This document shows, piece after piece, positions 52,325 through 61,677 of a DNA stretch of 64,000 nt (position 1 is its first letter; the number at the start of each line of letters is the position of its first letter). This stretch comes from G965219965 sp965219965 (GTDB lineage: Bacteria > Pseudomonadota > Alphaproteobacteria > RS24). The translations under genes were made by a program, and so were the position numbers. The notes beneath the pieces are model-generated. The model did no database searches, was not told the origin of the DNA, and saw only the letters and a list, made by a program, of their open reading frames with translations. The DNA is taken from NCBI GenBank assembly GCA_965219965.1, contig OZ244796.1, positions 1,054,001 to 1,118,000 of the forward strand, read 5' to 3'.

Positions 52325-52367
52325 CTCCATCTTGCCATGAGCATGCGTGATGAAATATAAATGATAA

Positions 52368-52410
52368 AACACAAAATCTAAAATAAATTGTATTTTTTGC
52401 GTTTTGTGTT
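52368..52410. repeat. Inverted repeat AACACAAAA/TTTTGTGTT upstream of the glycosyltransferase
   Basis: Perfect 9-bp arms (52368-52376 and 52402-52410) with a 25-base A+T-rich loop, ending 14 bases before the glycosyltransferase ATG. It may be an operator or a leader hairpin; there is no T-tract after the second arm. Confidence 0.4.
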
Positions 52411-52424
52411 AACGCATTGCGCCT

Positions 52425-53897
52425 ATGATAAATAAAAATAATGATAATAATAAAGGCCTGACAGGTTTTGGTGAAGGCCCGCGCCCTGAGTTCAAACATG
52501 AATCTAGCTTTCAAACCCGCGCAGAAATCATTGACAAGGCCACTTATGGTTTAGACCGCCACTATCCCGACCAATCCGCCTATCGCCCTTTGCCTTTATG
52601 GATTAAATTATATGCTCTTTTGACGCTGGCTTTAGTTGTCTATGCCAATATAACCTATCCTACTAAGGTGGCTTTGGCGGAAACGGGTTTCTTCTTTGCT
52701 TTGGCTTTGCATAATTGCATTGGCATTTTCTCTAAGCCGCGCCGTAAACCATATTTGGATAATCTGCCCGATAAAGACCTGCCCCATTATACGATTTTGC
52801 TGCCGCTTTTTCAGGAAGAGCATATGGTTGAGTGCTTGTTGCACAATATGTGCCAATTAGATTATCCAAAAGATAAATTGCAACTGCTTTTTCTGGTGGA
52901 AGAAGACGACACGCCCACCATACGTTCGGCAAAAATGCACACCCCTGCCTTTCCTGAATTCAATGAAGTGCGCGTATTGACAGTGCCAGCAGGTCAACCA
53001 CAAACCAAACCGAGAGCATGTAATTATGGTTTGCATTTTGCTACGGGTGCGATTGTGGTGATTTATGATGCGGAAGATGCACCCCACCCATTGCAATTAC
53101 GCGAAGCCGTGAGTGCGTTTAACACGCTGGGCAATAAATATGCTTGTCTGCAATCGCCGCTTATTATTGAAGATGACCACTATGATATGCTGGGTCATAT
53201 TATGGGGTTGGAATATGACACGCTGTTTCGTCAGCATTTGCCTGAAATTAGCAATATCGGCCTGCCCATACCGCTTGGTGGTACGTCTAATCATTTCCGC
53301 ACGGCCACACTTAAACGCCTCTATGGTTGGGACGCATTTAATGTCACAGAAGATGCTGATATTGGTGTTCGCCTTTATGAGCATGGCTATAAAACTGAAA
53401 CACTTTTCTATGGCACATGTGAAACGGCCACCAGAGGCTTACGCGCTCATATCAACCAACGCACAAGATGGCAAAAGGGTAATTTACAAACATGGATGGT
53501 GCGCTTGCGCCACCCTTTGCGGAGCATGAGGCGCATTGGTCTGCGCTCTTATTTATCCTTTCAATTTGTCTTTTTCGGTCGTTCCATTGCACCGCTTATT
53601 TATTTGGGTATGCTTATCATATTGGCGAGCAAATATATGACCGACATCAACATTGGAGAGATTTATACTGCCATTGGCGTTATTGGCATTGGTACGATTT
53701 TTGCTTCCCATATTATTTGCGCGGTGAAACTAAAGCGCACAACTCATATTTACTGCTTGGGTTTTCTGCCCATTTTTTGGATTTTCAGTGTGTTTATCTT
53801 TTTCCGTGCGCTTTGGCAACTCACATTGAACCCTTATAGATGGGATAAAACACCCCATCATCTCCCGCCGCCCAATTTTCCTATGGATTCGATTTGA
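52425..53897 (+). CDS. Membrane-bound family 2 glycosyltransferase
   Basis: 490 residues. One or two TM helices at about 66-105, then a GT-A domain: HYTILLPLFQEEHMVECLL, FLVEEDDTP, VIYDAEDAPHP (metal-binding DxE/D), VTEDADIGVRL and the QRTRWQKGNLQ motif of processive enzymes. Four TM helices follow (about 375-470). This is the layout of cellulose/hyaluronan synthase-like proteins that make and export a polysaccharide. No partner genes (PilZ, cellulase, BcsB) are nearby, so the product is unknown. Its end overlaps convergent dcd by 17 bases. Confidence 0.88.
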   Translation: MINKNNDNNKGLTGFGEGPRPEFKHESSFQTRAEIIDKATYGLDRHYPDQSAYRPLPLWIKLYALLTLALVVYANITYPTKVALAETGFFFALALHNCIGIFSKPRRKPYLDNLPDKDLPHYTILLPLFQEEHMVECLLHNMCQLDYPKDKLQLLFLVEEDDTPTIRSAKMHTPAFPEFNEVRVLTVPAGQPQTKPRACNYGLHFATGAIVVIYDAEDAPHPLQLREAVSAFNTLGNKYACLQSPLIIEDDHYDMLGHIMGLEYDTLFRQHLPEISNIGLPIPLGGTSNHFRTATLKRLYGWDAFNVTEDADIGVRLYEHGYKTETLFYGTCETATRGLRAHINQRTRWQKGNLQTWMVRLRHPLRSMRRIGLRSYLSFQFVFFGRSIAPLIYLGMLIILASKYMTDINIGEIYTAIGVIGIGTIFASHIICAVKLKRTTHIYCLGFLPIFWIFSVFIFFRALWQLTLNPYRWDKTPHHLPPPNFPMDSI

Positions 53898-55104
53898 TTT
53901 TTTCTTGCTTGAAATGTTTAGACAGACGCAAGCCCTGCGATTGGTAATTTGAATTAAGCGCGGCTCCATAAAGCATATCGGGCGGCTCGGTGAGGCGTTC
54001 ATAAATCAGCCGTCCGATAATTTGGCCATGCTCTAAAATAAATGGCACTTCACGCGAGCGCACTTCCAGCACTGCACGGCTGCCTGCCCCGCCCGCATCG
54101 GCTGCGCCAAAGCCCGGGTCAAAAAAGCCTGCATAATGAACACGAAACTCGCCGACAAGCGGGTTAAATGGCACCATTTCCGCCGCATGGCTGGGCGGAA
54201 TGGTCACCGCTTCCCGCGAGGCGAGAATATAAAATTCATCTGGATCTAAAATCAGCCTTTTGCGTTTATCGGGATAAATCGGTTCCCAATAATCGTTCAC
54301 TTCCAGCGCGTCCGCATCGTCCACCCTAATCAATCCGGCATGGCGTTTCGCCCGCCAGCCAACGGGCGCGTTCGCGCCATCGCCTTCTAAATCCACCGAC
54401 AAGGCCAACCCGCCATCAATGTTGGGCGTGCCTTTATCCACCAAACCAATTTCTTTGTGCAGGGCTTTCATTTCATCATCACAATATGTTGCCGCACCTT
54501 GGCGAAAGCGCATTTGGGCGAGCCGCGAACCGGCGCGAACAAAAATCGGAAATGTGCGCGGGCTAATTTCCAAATAAAGCCTGCCCTTATAGCCTGCAGG
54601 CACTTTGTCAAATTCGCCACTACCATCGGTAATAAGACGAGTGAACACATCAATGCGCCCTGTGGAACTTTTCGGATTGGCGAAAGCGGAAATGTGTTTG
54701 GGTAGTGCCAATTCTTCCATAAGCGGAACAAGATAAACGCAGCCCGTTTCCAGCACCGCGCCTTTTGTTAAATCAATTTGGTGATAGTTCAATTGGCTGA
54801 TTTTATCCATCACACTCGCATTCGTGCCAGGCAAAAAGCTGGCACGCACCCGCAAAGCTGTTTTACCAAGCCGCACATCAAGCGAAGCAGGCTGATATTG
54901 ATTATCATCTATGCCACCCACATCAGACCAAGTCTCCTCGTCAAGATTCAAATCAAACGAAGAGGATTGGCGTCGCTTCTTCTTTTTTATACCGTCCTCA
55001 CCCGCAAAAATGTGCCGTTTATCCACTAAATCGCGAATTCCGCTTGCGGGCAAAATGCCATTGGCTTGCTGTGTCATATCATTCACGGGTTGGCTCTTAT
55101 TCAT
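53881..55104 (-). CDS. dcd: 2'-deoxycytidine 5'-triphosphate deaminase, double-length type
   Basis: About 407 residues with two dUTPase-like halves: QPASLDVRLGKTALRVRASF and AFANPKSSTGRIDVFTRLIT in the first, EFYILASREAVTIPPSHAAE and VHYAGFFDPGFG then SRAVLEVRSREVPFILEHGQ in the second. Single-domain bacterial dcd is about 190 residues; this long form is known in Alphaproteobacteria. It makes dUTP from dCTP for thymidylate synthesis. The frame is open far upstream; ATG 55104 or 55077 are the likely starts, and neither has a good Shine-Dalgarno. It is divergent from metZ. Confidence 0.85.
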   Translation of the reverse strand: MNKSQPVNDMTQQANGILPASGIRDLVDKRHIFAGEDGIKKKKRRQSSSFDLNLDEETWSDVGGIDDNQYQPASLDVRLGKTALRVRASFLPGTNASVMDKISQLNYHQIDLTKGAVLETGCVYLVPLMEELALPKHISAFANPKSSTGRIDVFTRLITDGSGEFDKVPAGYKGRLYLEISPRTFPIFVRAGSRLAQMRFRQGAATYCDDEMKALHKEIGLVDKGTPNIDGGLALSVDLEGDGANAPVGWRAKRHAGLIRVDDADALEVNDYWEPIYPDKRKRLILDPDEFYILASREAVTIPPSHAAEMVPFNPLVGEFRVHYAGFFDPGFGAADAGGAGSRAVLEVRSREVPFILEHGQIIGRLIYERLTEPPDMLYGAALNSNYQSQGLRLSKHFKQEKIKSNP

Positions 55105-55250
55105 TGCGTCAGTTAAAGCCTCTTGCGGGCTTATGGCAAGCCTGTTTTGCCGCAATTTTGCCCCCCAATCAAGACCCCCGCGCCCCTGCCCATTAACCCA
55201 CTTGACGAAAGGGGTGATTTTCGCCATTCTGCACCCGACATATTGCAAAT

Positions 55251-55300
55251 GTGGTGATTTGAGCCGGCTGGCTTGCGGCCACGTAAAATAAACAGCTAAA
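55251..55300 (+). ncRNA. SAM-II riboswitch ahead of metZ
   Basis: The SAM-II core is readable in order: GTGATTTGAGCCGGCTGGC, TTGCGGCCACGT, AAAATAAACAGCTAAA. The GGCTGGC...GCGGCCAC stem and the downstream GCTAAA that forms the pseudoknot match the family, which sits before methionine genes in Alphaproteobacteria. It should lower metZ expression when S-adenosylmethionine is high. A TTGACG element at 55202-55207 may belong to its promoter. Confidence 0.9.
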
Positions 55301-55303
55301 TAG

Positions 55304-55335
55304 GCCGGAGTGTTCCGGCTTCTGGCCGGTTTTTT
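55304..55335 (+). terminator. Competing hairpins with a terminator, likely SAM-II expression platform
   Basis: CCGGC (55315-55319) can pair with GCCGG (55325-55329) and is followed by six T (55330-55335), an intrinsic terminator. The same CCGGC is also the 3' arm of GCCGGA-GTGT-TCCGGC (55304-55319). The two folds exclude each other, as expected of a transcription switch. Confidence 0.65.
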
Positions 55336-55375
55336 ATTGGCGTTTTTTATTGGGGTTTTATGGGCGGTGCAATTT

Positions 55376-56569
55376 ATGGCGCGAGAGAAAAAAGACAAAC
55401 AGCACAAAACCAAAACGCGGCTCGTGCATACGGCCAGCGAACGCTCGGCCTATGGCGAAACCAGCGAGGCACTTTACCTCACCTCTGGCTATGTTTATGA
55501 CAGTGCCGAGCAAGCCGAAGCCCGCTTTTTAGACCAAGATGACGGCTATCAATATACCCGCTTTGGCAATCCGACCGTCCGCAGTTTTGAAACCCGCATG
55601 ATGGCTTTAGAAGGAGCCGAAGATGCCCGCGCCACGGCCACGGGCATGGCGGCGGTCACGGCTTCTATGCTGTGCTATTTATCGGCGGGCGACCATGTCG
55701 TCTCAGCCCGCGCCTTGTTTGGCTCATGCCGTTATATTGTGGAAGAGCTTTTGCCGCGCTTGGGCATTGAAACCACTCTCATAGATGGGTGCGACCTATC
55801 GGCGTGGGAAGCGGCCATGCGCCCGAATACCAAAGTGTTGTTTTTAGAAACGCCGACCAATCCGGTGCTGGAAATTATTGATATTCGCGGCGTGGCTGAT
55901 ATTGCCCATGCTCATAACGCATTGCTTTATGTGGATAATGTTTTTGCCACGCCCATATTGCAAAAGCCGCTCACGCTTGGCGCGGATGTTGTCATTTATT
56001 CCGCCACCAAACATATTGACGGGCAGGGCCGATGTTTGGGCGGCATTGTGCTGTCCACGCAAAAATGGGTGGAAGATTATTTGGCCAATTTCATTCGTCA
56101 AACTGGCCCATCTTTAAGCCCGTTTAATGCTTGGACTTTACTCAAATCGCTTGAAACGCTGCCCGTGCGCGTGGCTGCCCATGTGGATAATGCCGAAATT
56201 CTTGCCGAAGCCTTGACCAAGCACCCCAAAGTTAAGCGCGTGATTTTCCCTGGGCGCAAAGACCACCCGCAATATGCGCTCGCCCAAAAGCAAATGAGCC
56301 GTGCGGGCAGTTTAATTGCTTTTGATATTGATGGCGGCAAGGAAGAGGCCTTTAAGCTGTCTAACGCGCTGAAAATTGTGCTGATTTCAAATAATTTGGG
56401 CGACACCAAAACCCTTATCACCCATCCGGCCACCACCACCCATCAACGCCTAAGCGAAGAGGCACGCGCCGAAATGGGCATTAAGGCTGGCACATTGCGG
56501 ATTTCTGTCGGCTTAGAAGATGTTGATGATTTAATTGCTGATTTTAATCAGGCACTTGACCAATTATAA
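55376..56569 (+). CDS. metZ: O-succinylhomoserine sulfhydrylase
   Basis: 397 residues. Cys/Met-metabolism PLP fold: TRLVHTASERSAYGETSEAL, YQYTRFGNPTVRSFETRMMA, FLETPTNPVLEIIDI, and the PLP Lys in VIYSATKHIDGQGRCLGG. It makes homocysteine from succinylhomoserine and sulfide. The frame is open upstream into a hydrophobic stretch that is the riboswitch/terminator leader, so ATG 55376 is taken as the start (GGCGGTG 8 bases upstream). apaG follows after 21 bases, the usual alphaproteobacterial order. Confidence 0.93.
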   Translation: MAREKKDKQHKTKTRLVHTASERSAYGETSEALYLTSGYVYDSAEQAEARFLDQDDGYQYTRFGNPTVRSFETRMMALEGAEDARATATGMAAVTASMLCYLSAGDHVVSARALFGSCRYIVEELLPRLGIETTLIDGCDLSAWEAAMRPNTKVLFLETPTNPVLEIIDIRGVADIAHAHNALLYVDNVFATPILQKPLTLGADVVIYSATKHIDGQGRCLGGIVLSTQKWVEDYLANFIRQTGPSLSPFNAWTLLKSLETLPVRVAAHVDNAEILAEALTKHPKVKRVIFPGRKDHPQYALAQKQMSRAGSLIAFDIDGGKEEAFKLSNALKIVLISNNLGDTKTLITHPATTTHQRLSEEARAEMGIKAGTLRISVGLEDVDDLIADFNQALDQL

Positions 56570-56590
56570 TAACCCGCAGAGGCAAATCAC

Positions 56591-56983
56591 ATGTATGAAG
56601 CGGTCACACAAAATATCAAAATAAGCGTGAAAACGAAATTCGTTGAGGACCAGTCCAATCCCAATGAAGATTATTATCTTTGGGCGTATCGCATCACGAT
56701 TGAAAATCAGGGCGATGAAACCGTGCAGCTTGTTTCGCGCCATTGGAAAATCACCGATGGGCTTGGCCGTTTGCAAGAAGTCAAAGGCAAGGGCGTGGTG
56801 GGTGAGCAGCCCGTTTTATCGCCCGGCGAAGAATATAGCTATGCCTCTGCGTCGCCGCTCACCACCCCGTCGGGCTTTATGCGCGGCAGCTACCTTATGC
56901 GCCGTGATAATGGCACAGGCTTTCAAGCCATTGTGCCGGGCTTTTCTTTAGACAGCCCCTATGCCAAAAATGTTTTGCATTAA
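56591..56983 (+). CDS. apaG: ApaG protein
   Basis: 130 residues, full length. YEAVTQNIKISVKTKFVEDQ, YLWAYRITIENQGDETVQLV, SRHWKITDGLGRLQEVKGKG and GVVGEQPVLSPGEEYSYAS are the conserved ApaG blocks of a fibronectin-like beta sandwich. Linked to cobalt/magnesium resistance in Salmonella; the molecular role is unclear. It is co-directional with metZ, and trkH follows 31 bases later. Confidence 0.95.
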   Translation: MYEAVTQNIKISVKTKFVEDQSNPNEDYYLWAYRITIENQGDETVQLVSRHWKITDGLGRLQEVKGKGVVGEQPVLSPGEEYSYASASPLTTPSGFMRGSYLMRRDNGTGFQAIVPGFSLDSPYAKNVLH

Positions 56984-57014
56984 ACATGACCAGCCAAAAT
57001 ATCAGGCAAAATAA

Positions 57015-58466
57015 ATGCAAGATTTCCGTTCAGTTATTTTTATTATCGGGCTTTTTCTCGCCGCTTTGTCGGCGGGTATGCTCGTGCCAGCTTTGATTGA
57101 TTATTTATCTGGCCATCATGGCTGGCGGGTTTTTCTGGCCAGCGCGGCGATAAGCAGTTTTGTTGCGGGCGCAATGATTTTAACTTGTCGGGGCAAAATT
57201 GAAGCTCTGACCATGCAGCAGGCTTTCGCGCTCACAGGCTGGTCGTGGATTATGCTGGCCATGTTTGCCGCTTTGCCTTTTGCCTTTAGCACATCTGTGG
57301 AGCTGAATTACAGTGATGCGTTTTTTGAAGCCATGTCGGGGCTAACCACCACAGGCGCGACCGTTATGGTGGGGCTGGACAATATGCCCAAAGGCATTTT
57401 GCTATGGCGGGCGATGCTGCAATGGTTTGGCGGCATTGGCATTATTGTTATGGCCATTGCGGTGCTGCCCATGCTGAATGTGGGCGGTATGCAGTTATTC
57501 CGCATTGAATCTTCTGACACATCAGAAAAAATCTTACCCCGTGCTACGGAAATTGCGGGTTCTATTGCGCGGCTTTATTTGGGCATTTCTATGGCTTGTG
57601 CTTTGGCCTATATGCTGGCCGGCATGGACGTCTTTGACGCCATTGCCCATGCCATGACCACCATTGCCACGGGCGGCTTTTCCACTTCTGATAATTCCAT
57701 TGGCGGCTTTAACAATATGACCATTGATATGGTCGCCATTCTTTTCATGCTTATTTCCAGCCTGCCTTTTGCGGTTTATTTACAAGCCATGCACGGCAAT
57801 ACGACCCCGCTTTTTAAGGACACGCAAATCCGCACGCTTTTTGCTTTACTATTAACATTGGTGTTGGCGGTTTGGGCGTTTCGGCTCACCAATATACACC
57901 CCGCCCCCTTAACGGCTTTGCGCGAGGTTTTATTTAACGTCACCTCTATTTTAACAGGCACGGGCTATGCCACCGCTTCTTATGACCAATGGGGAACTTT
58001 TGCGACCACGCTTTTTCTTATCATGGCCTTTATAGGCGGCTGTGCGGGGTCAACCGCTTGCGGGCTGAAAATTTTCCGTTTTAATTTAATTATCAAAGCG
58101 GCTTTGCGGAATATCAAACAGCTGGTGCACCCTAGCGGGGTTTTTGCCATGCGTTATAATGACCGCACTTTGGGCGAAGATGTTATTGCCTCGGTGATGA
58201 CTTTCGCCATTACCTATTTTATTTGCTTTGCGGTCATTGCCGCCTTGCTTGGCTTTATTGGCCTAGACACGCTCACCGCCATTTCGGCCAGCGCGTCCAC
58301 CATTTCCAATGTAGGGCCGGGCTTGGGCGCGATAATTGGGCCTGATGGCAATTATATGGCTTTGCCGCAAGCGGCCAAATGGGTTTTATGCCTATCCATG
58401 CTGTTGGGACGGCTGGAATTATTTACCATTTTAGTGATGCTCACCCCGACTTTTTGGCGGCGTTAA
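57015..58466 (+). CDS. trkH: TrkH-family potassium uptake membrane subunit
   Basis: 483 residues with four M1-P-M2 repeats. The filter-like segments are LTTTGATVMVGLD, TTIATGGFSTSDN, LTGTGYATASYDQ and ISNVGPGLGAIIG, with the Gly at each filter kept. It is the ion pathway of Trk-type uptake, driven with cytoplasmic TrkA, which is not in this window. Ten or so TM helices are visible. It converges on the RND gene, 13 bases apart. Confidence 0.93.
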   Translation: MQDFRSVIFIIGLFLAALSAGMLVPALIDYLSGHHGWRVFLASAAISSFVAGAMILTCRGKIEALTMQQAFALTGWSWIMLAMFAALPFAFSTSVELNYSDAFFEAMSGLTTTGATVMVGLDNMPKGILLWRAMLQWFGGIGIIVMAIAVLPMLNVGGMQLFRIESSDTSEKILPRATEIAGSIARLYLGISMACALAYMLAGMDVFDAIAHAMTTIATGGFSTSDNSIGGFNNMTIDMVAILFMLISSLPFAVYLQAMHGNTTPLFKDTQIRTLFALLLTLVLAVWAFRLTNIHPAPLTALREVLFNVTSILTGTGYATASYDQWGTFATTLFLIMAFIGGCAGSTACGLKIFRFNLIIKAALRNIKQLVHPSGVFAMRYNDRTLGEDVIASVMTFAITYFICFAVIAALLGFIGLDTLTAISASASTISNVGPGLGAIIGPDGNYMALPQAAKWVLCLSMLLGRLELFTILVMLTPTFWRR

Positions 58467-58479
58467 TTTTACGCTTATT

Positions 58480-61400
58480 TTACTCTGCGGGTTCTGTGGA
58501 TTCCGCCCGCCCCTCCATACGGCCCGCATTGCCTGCGCGGCCTTTGCGCCAAAGCCGAAAATCTTCCTGTATCATCAAAATTGCTGGCACAACAAACAGC
58601 ACCAAAAAGCTGGCCGAAGCCATGCCCCATGCCATTGTTAAAGCAATGGGAATAACAAATTGCGCCTGCACGCTGGTTTCAAATAATATCGGCGTTAGCC
58701 CCAGCACAGTTGTCATTGAAGTCAGCACCACAGGCCGCAACCTATCCGTCACGCCGGTAATAATAGCTTCGCGCAGAGCCATGCCCGTTGCTTGTAATTC
58801 CTCAATGCGCCCAATCAAAATAATAGAATTATTGACCAAAATCCCCGACAGGCCGAGCAGAGCAATGAGGCTTAAAAAACTAATATCAAAGCCTTGCACA
58901 AAATGGCCAAACAACGCCCCTATCAGCCCGAAAGGAATAATGGACATAATCACAAATGGGCGCGTATAGCTGGAAAAAACCAGAGCTAAAATAATATAAA
59001 TAAGCGTCAAGGCCAGCCCCGTGCCGACCATAAAGCCTTGTGCGAATTTCGCCATTTCGCGGGCGCGTTTTGACGCCGCTTCGGTGATATTATATTTCAT
59101 TGCCAAATCGGGCAGCACATTTTGCCGCACATCGCGCATCACCGCTTCCGGATTGCCTGCATCATCGGCGTAATCGGCCAGCACGGAAACTTCGCGCCCG
59201 CTATTGCTGCGGCGGATAAACATAAAGCCTGTTTCTTCTTTCATATCCACCACTTCGCCCAGCGCGATATAACGTTGCGGCACGCTATTGGGAACGGCGA
59301 GGTAAAAATCTTCCAAACTTTGCCTTTGCTCTTGGCGGCGCGACAGCAAAACCCGCACCGTCACCTCGCTATTATCGCGGGCAAAGCGCGTCGCAATAAT
59401 GCCTTCAAATGTGTTGCGGACTTGGCGGCCAACCATTTGATTGGTAAAGCCCAAAGCCGCGCCGCGTTCATTCACTTCCAGCAATAATTCCTGCCGCCCA
59501 TAACGCAAATTATCACGCGGATTGATGACGGCGGGATATAATTCCAAAGCCTGTTTTAATTCTTCCGCCGCTTGTTTGAGATTGTCCACATTATCCCCGA
59601 CCAGCACAAAATTAATAGGCACCCCGCCCGGGCCGGCCTCATGGCCTGTCACCACCACGCGCCTTGTGCCAGTCAGGACGGGGATATTTTTCTGCCACGC
59701 ACGGATAAAATCTTTTGTGCGAATATCACGCACCTCGCTTGGCGTAAGCTCCACCTGCACAGAGGCGACATTATTTGCCGCAAAATTGCCCGTCCCGCCA
59801 AGCAAACCATAATAGCCATGAATTAAAGACGGGCCCTCGCCGCGCAATTCCTTATCCGTTTGCAAAAGCGCGGCTTCCACTGTTTTCATGCCAATCACGG
59901 TGCGCTCTTTGGGCGTGCCGGAATGATAATAAATCCGCGCTTCCATATTTTCCGTTTCGGGCGAGGGGAAAAAGCTAAATTGCAGCCAGCCCCCCGCAAG
60001 CAAACCAATGGCGATAATTAAAGCCGCTATAGCAAAGCTCACTGTTTCATAACGGCGTTCAATGGCGGCGGCGACTTTTTTCGGAAAGCGGTTAAGGCGG
60101 AAATCATCAAACCAATTACGAAAACGCCGCCTTATGCCGCCCGCTTGGCCTTGCGGAGAAGACAGCGCGTGTTTCATATGCATGGGCAAGACAAAATAAC
60201 ATTCAATCAGGCTGGCAATTAGCACGGCGGCGACCACAACGGGCATCACCCCGACAATGCGCCCAAATGTGCCTTCAATAATAATAATGGGCGAAAAGGC
60301 GGCCAGTGTCGTCAGCCCCGCCGCAAAAATGGGACGCGCCATACGCAAGGCCGCTTTTTGCGCCGCTTGGGCAGGCGTTAACCCGCCCTCAGCATAAAGC
60401 GCACTGGCATGTTCGCCGACCACAATCGCGTCATCTACAATCACGCCGAGCATCATAATAAAAGCAAACATGGTTATCATATTCAGGCTCATGCCAAAGG
60501 GAACCATCAGCCCAATGGTCATTAAAATCGCAATGGGGATTCCTGCCGCCACCCAAATGGCCACGCGGAAATTGAGAAACAAAAACAGTGCCAGCGTCAC
60601 CAGCACAAAGCCGCCAATGCCATTGCGTAACATCATGGAAAGGCGCTGGCTGATTTTTTCTGCCGACACGGCGTAAATTTTTAATTCAAATCCTGCGGGT
60701 AAATCATTGCGGGCTTCGGCGGCAAAGCTACGCAAAATGGCGAGCGCGTCTAAGCTATCGGTTGTTTCAGAGCGTTGCACCAAAAGCTGAATGGCGCGTT
60801 TGCGCCCCACCCAAGCGGTTTTTTGGTCGGTTTCAAAGGCCTCGCTCAGCTGGGCAATATCGCGCACCAAAACCCGCTGGCCGGTATCACGGGCGACCAC
60901 TTCAATTTCACCAATAGATTGGGGCGTTTTGGCCAGCCCTTTGGAGCGAATTTGGCGTTCGGTTTGCCCGCGCACCAGCCCGCCCGGCAAATCCAGCGAA
61001 GAAGTGCGAATGGCGGTCGCAATGGTGTCATTCGTAATGCCATAGCGGCGTAATTGCTCGGTAAATGTTTCCACCCAAATTTCTTCATCGCGCAAGCCTG
61101 TCATGGAAACCTTATCCAATCCGGCGTCAAGCAAACCATCGCGCAATTTTTTAGCTTGGCGCACCATGGCGCGTTCGGGCAAATCGCCGATGAGCAAAAT
61201 AGAGCCGACGGGTTCAAATGGCGTGTCTTCGCGTATGATGGGGCGTTCAATATCGGTTGGCAAAGTGTTTAGCCCGTCAATCGCGCTTTGGACTTCGCGC
61301 ACAGCTTTGGACATATCCCAACCCGGCGCATATTCAATGGTGAAGCCCGCCCGTCCGGTGCGAGCAGAGGTGCTTAAATCTTCCACCCCGTCCAAATAGC

Positions 61401-61677
61401 GAATGGCGGCTTGCACGGGTTCTACAATGTTCAAATCAACATCTTCCGCCCCCGCGCCCGGCCATACAATCGTGGCTGTTACAACTTCGGACGTCAGGTC
61501 GGGGAAAAATTGTCGGTTAATTTGGGTTGCGCCATAAAGGCCAAAGCCAATCATCAGCACCATGAGCAAATTAGCGGCATTGGCGTGATTAACCATGAGC
61601 CGAATAAGGGCGGCAAAAGCACTTTCGCCGCCCGCTTTGCTTTGGGACGCGTCAGACTTATTCGGCGTCTCGGCCAT
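58480..61677 (-). CDS. RND efflux permease (HAE-1 type)
   Basis: 1065 residues. Twelve TM helices in two halves, each with a large periplasmic loop. The proton-relay Asp pair is in GVIVDDAIVVGEH (TM4); GPGAEDVDLNIVEPVQAAI and FFPSPETENMEARIYYHSGT mark the porter domains, and the end is acidic (ESTEPAE). It exports hydrophobic or amphipathic compounds with an adaptor and an outer-membrane channel; no channel gene is here. ATG 61677 overlaps the adaptor end by 20 bases. The substrate is unknown, and toxic aromatics are possible. Confidence 0.92.
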   Translation of the reverse strand: MAETPNKSDASQSKAGGESAFAALIRLMVNHANAANLLMVLMIGFGLYGATQINRQFFPDLTSEVVTATIVWPGAGAEDVDLNIVEPVQAAIRYLDGVEDLSTSARTGRAGFTIEYAPGWDMSKAVREVQSAIDGLNTLPTDIERPIIREDTPFEPVGSILLIGDLPERAMVRQAKKLRDGLLDAGLDKVSMTGLRDEEIWVETFTEQLRRYGITNDTIATAIRTSSLDLPGGLVRGQTERQIRSKGLAKTPQSIGEIEVVARDTGQRVLVRDIAQLSEAFETDQKTAWVGRKRAIQLLVQRSETTDSLDALAILRSFAAEARNDLPAGFELKIYAVSAEKISQRLSMMLRNGIGGFVLVTLALFLFLNFRVAIWVAAGIPIAILMTIGLMVPFGMSLNMITMFAFIMMLGVIVDDAIVVGEHASALYAEGGLTPAQAAQKAALRMARPIFAAGLTTLAAFSPIIIIEGTFGRIVGVMPVVVAAVLIASLIECYFVLPMHMKHALSSPQGQAGGIRRRFRNWFDDFRLNRFPKKVAAAIERRYETVSFAIAALIIAIGLLAGGWLQFSFFPSPETENMEARIYYHSGTPKERTVIGMKTVEAALLQTDKELRGEGPSLIHGYYGLLGGTGNFAANNVASVQVELTPSEVRDIRTKDFIRAWQKNIPVLTGTRRVVVTGHEAGPGGVPINFVLVGDNVDNLKQAAEELKQALELYPAVINPRDNLRYGRQELLLEVNERGAALGFTNQMVGRQVRNTFEGIIATRFARDNSEVTVRVLLSRRQEQRQSLEDFYLAVPNSVPQRYIALGEVVDMKEETGFMFIRRSNSGREVSVLADYADDAGNPEAVMRDVRQNVLPDLAMKYNITEAASKRAREMAKFAQGFMVGTGLALTLIYIILALVFSSYTRPFVIMSIIPFGLIGALFGHFVQGFDISFLSLIALLGLSGILVNNSIILIGRIEELQATGMALREAIITGVTDRLRPVVLTSMTTVLGLTPILFETSVQAQFVIPIALTMAWGMASASFLVLFVVPAILMIQEDFRLWRKGRAGNAGRMEGRAESTEPAE

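Noticed and set aside
55310..55375. A membrane-anchored N-terminus for MetZ
   Set aside because: The hydrophobic residues come from translating the terminator and T-rich leader; MetZ homologues start near ATG 55376.
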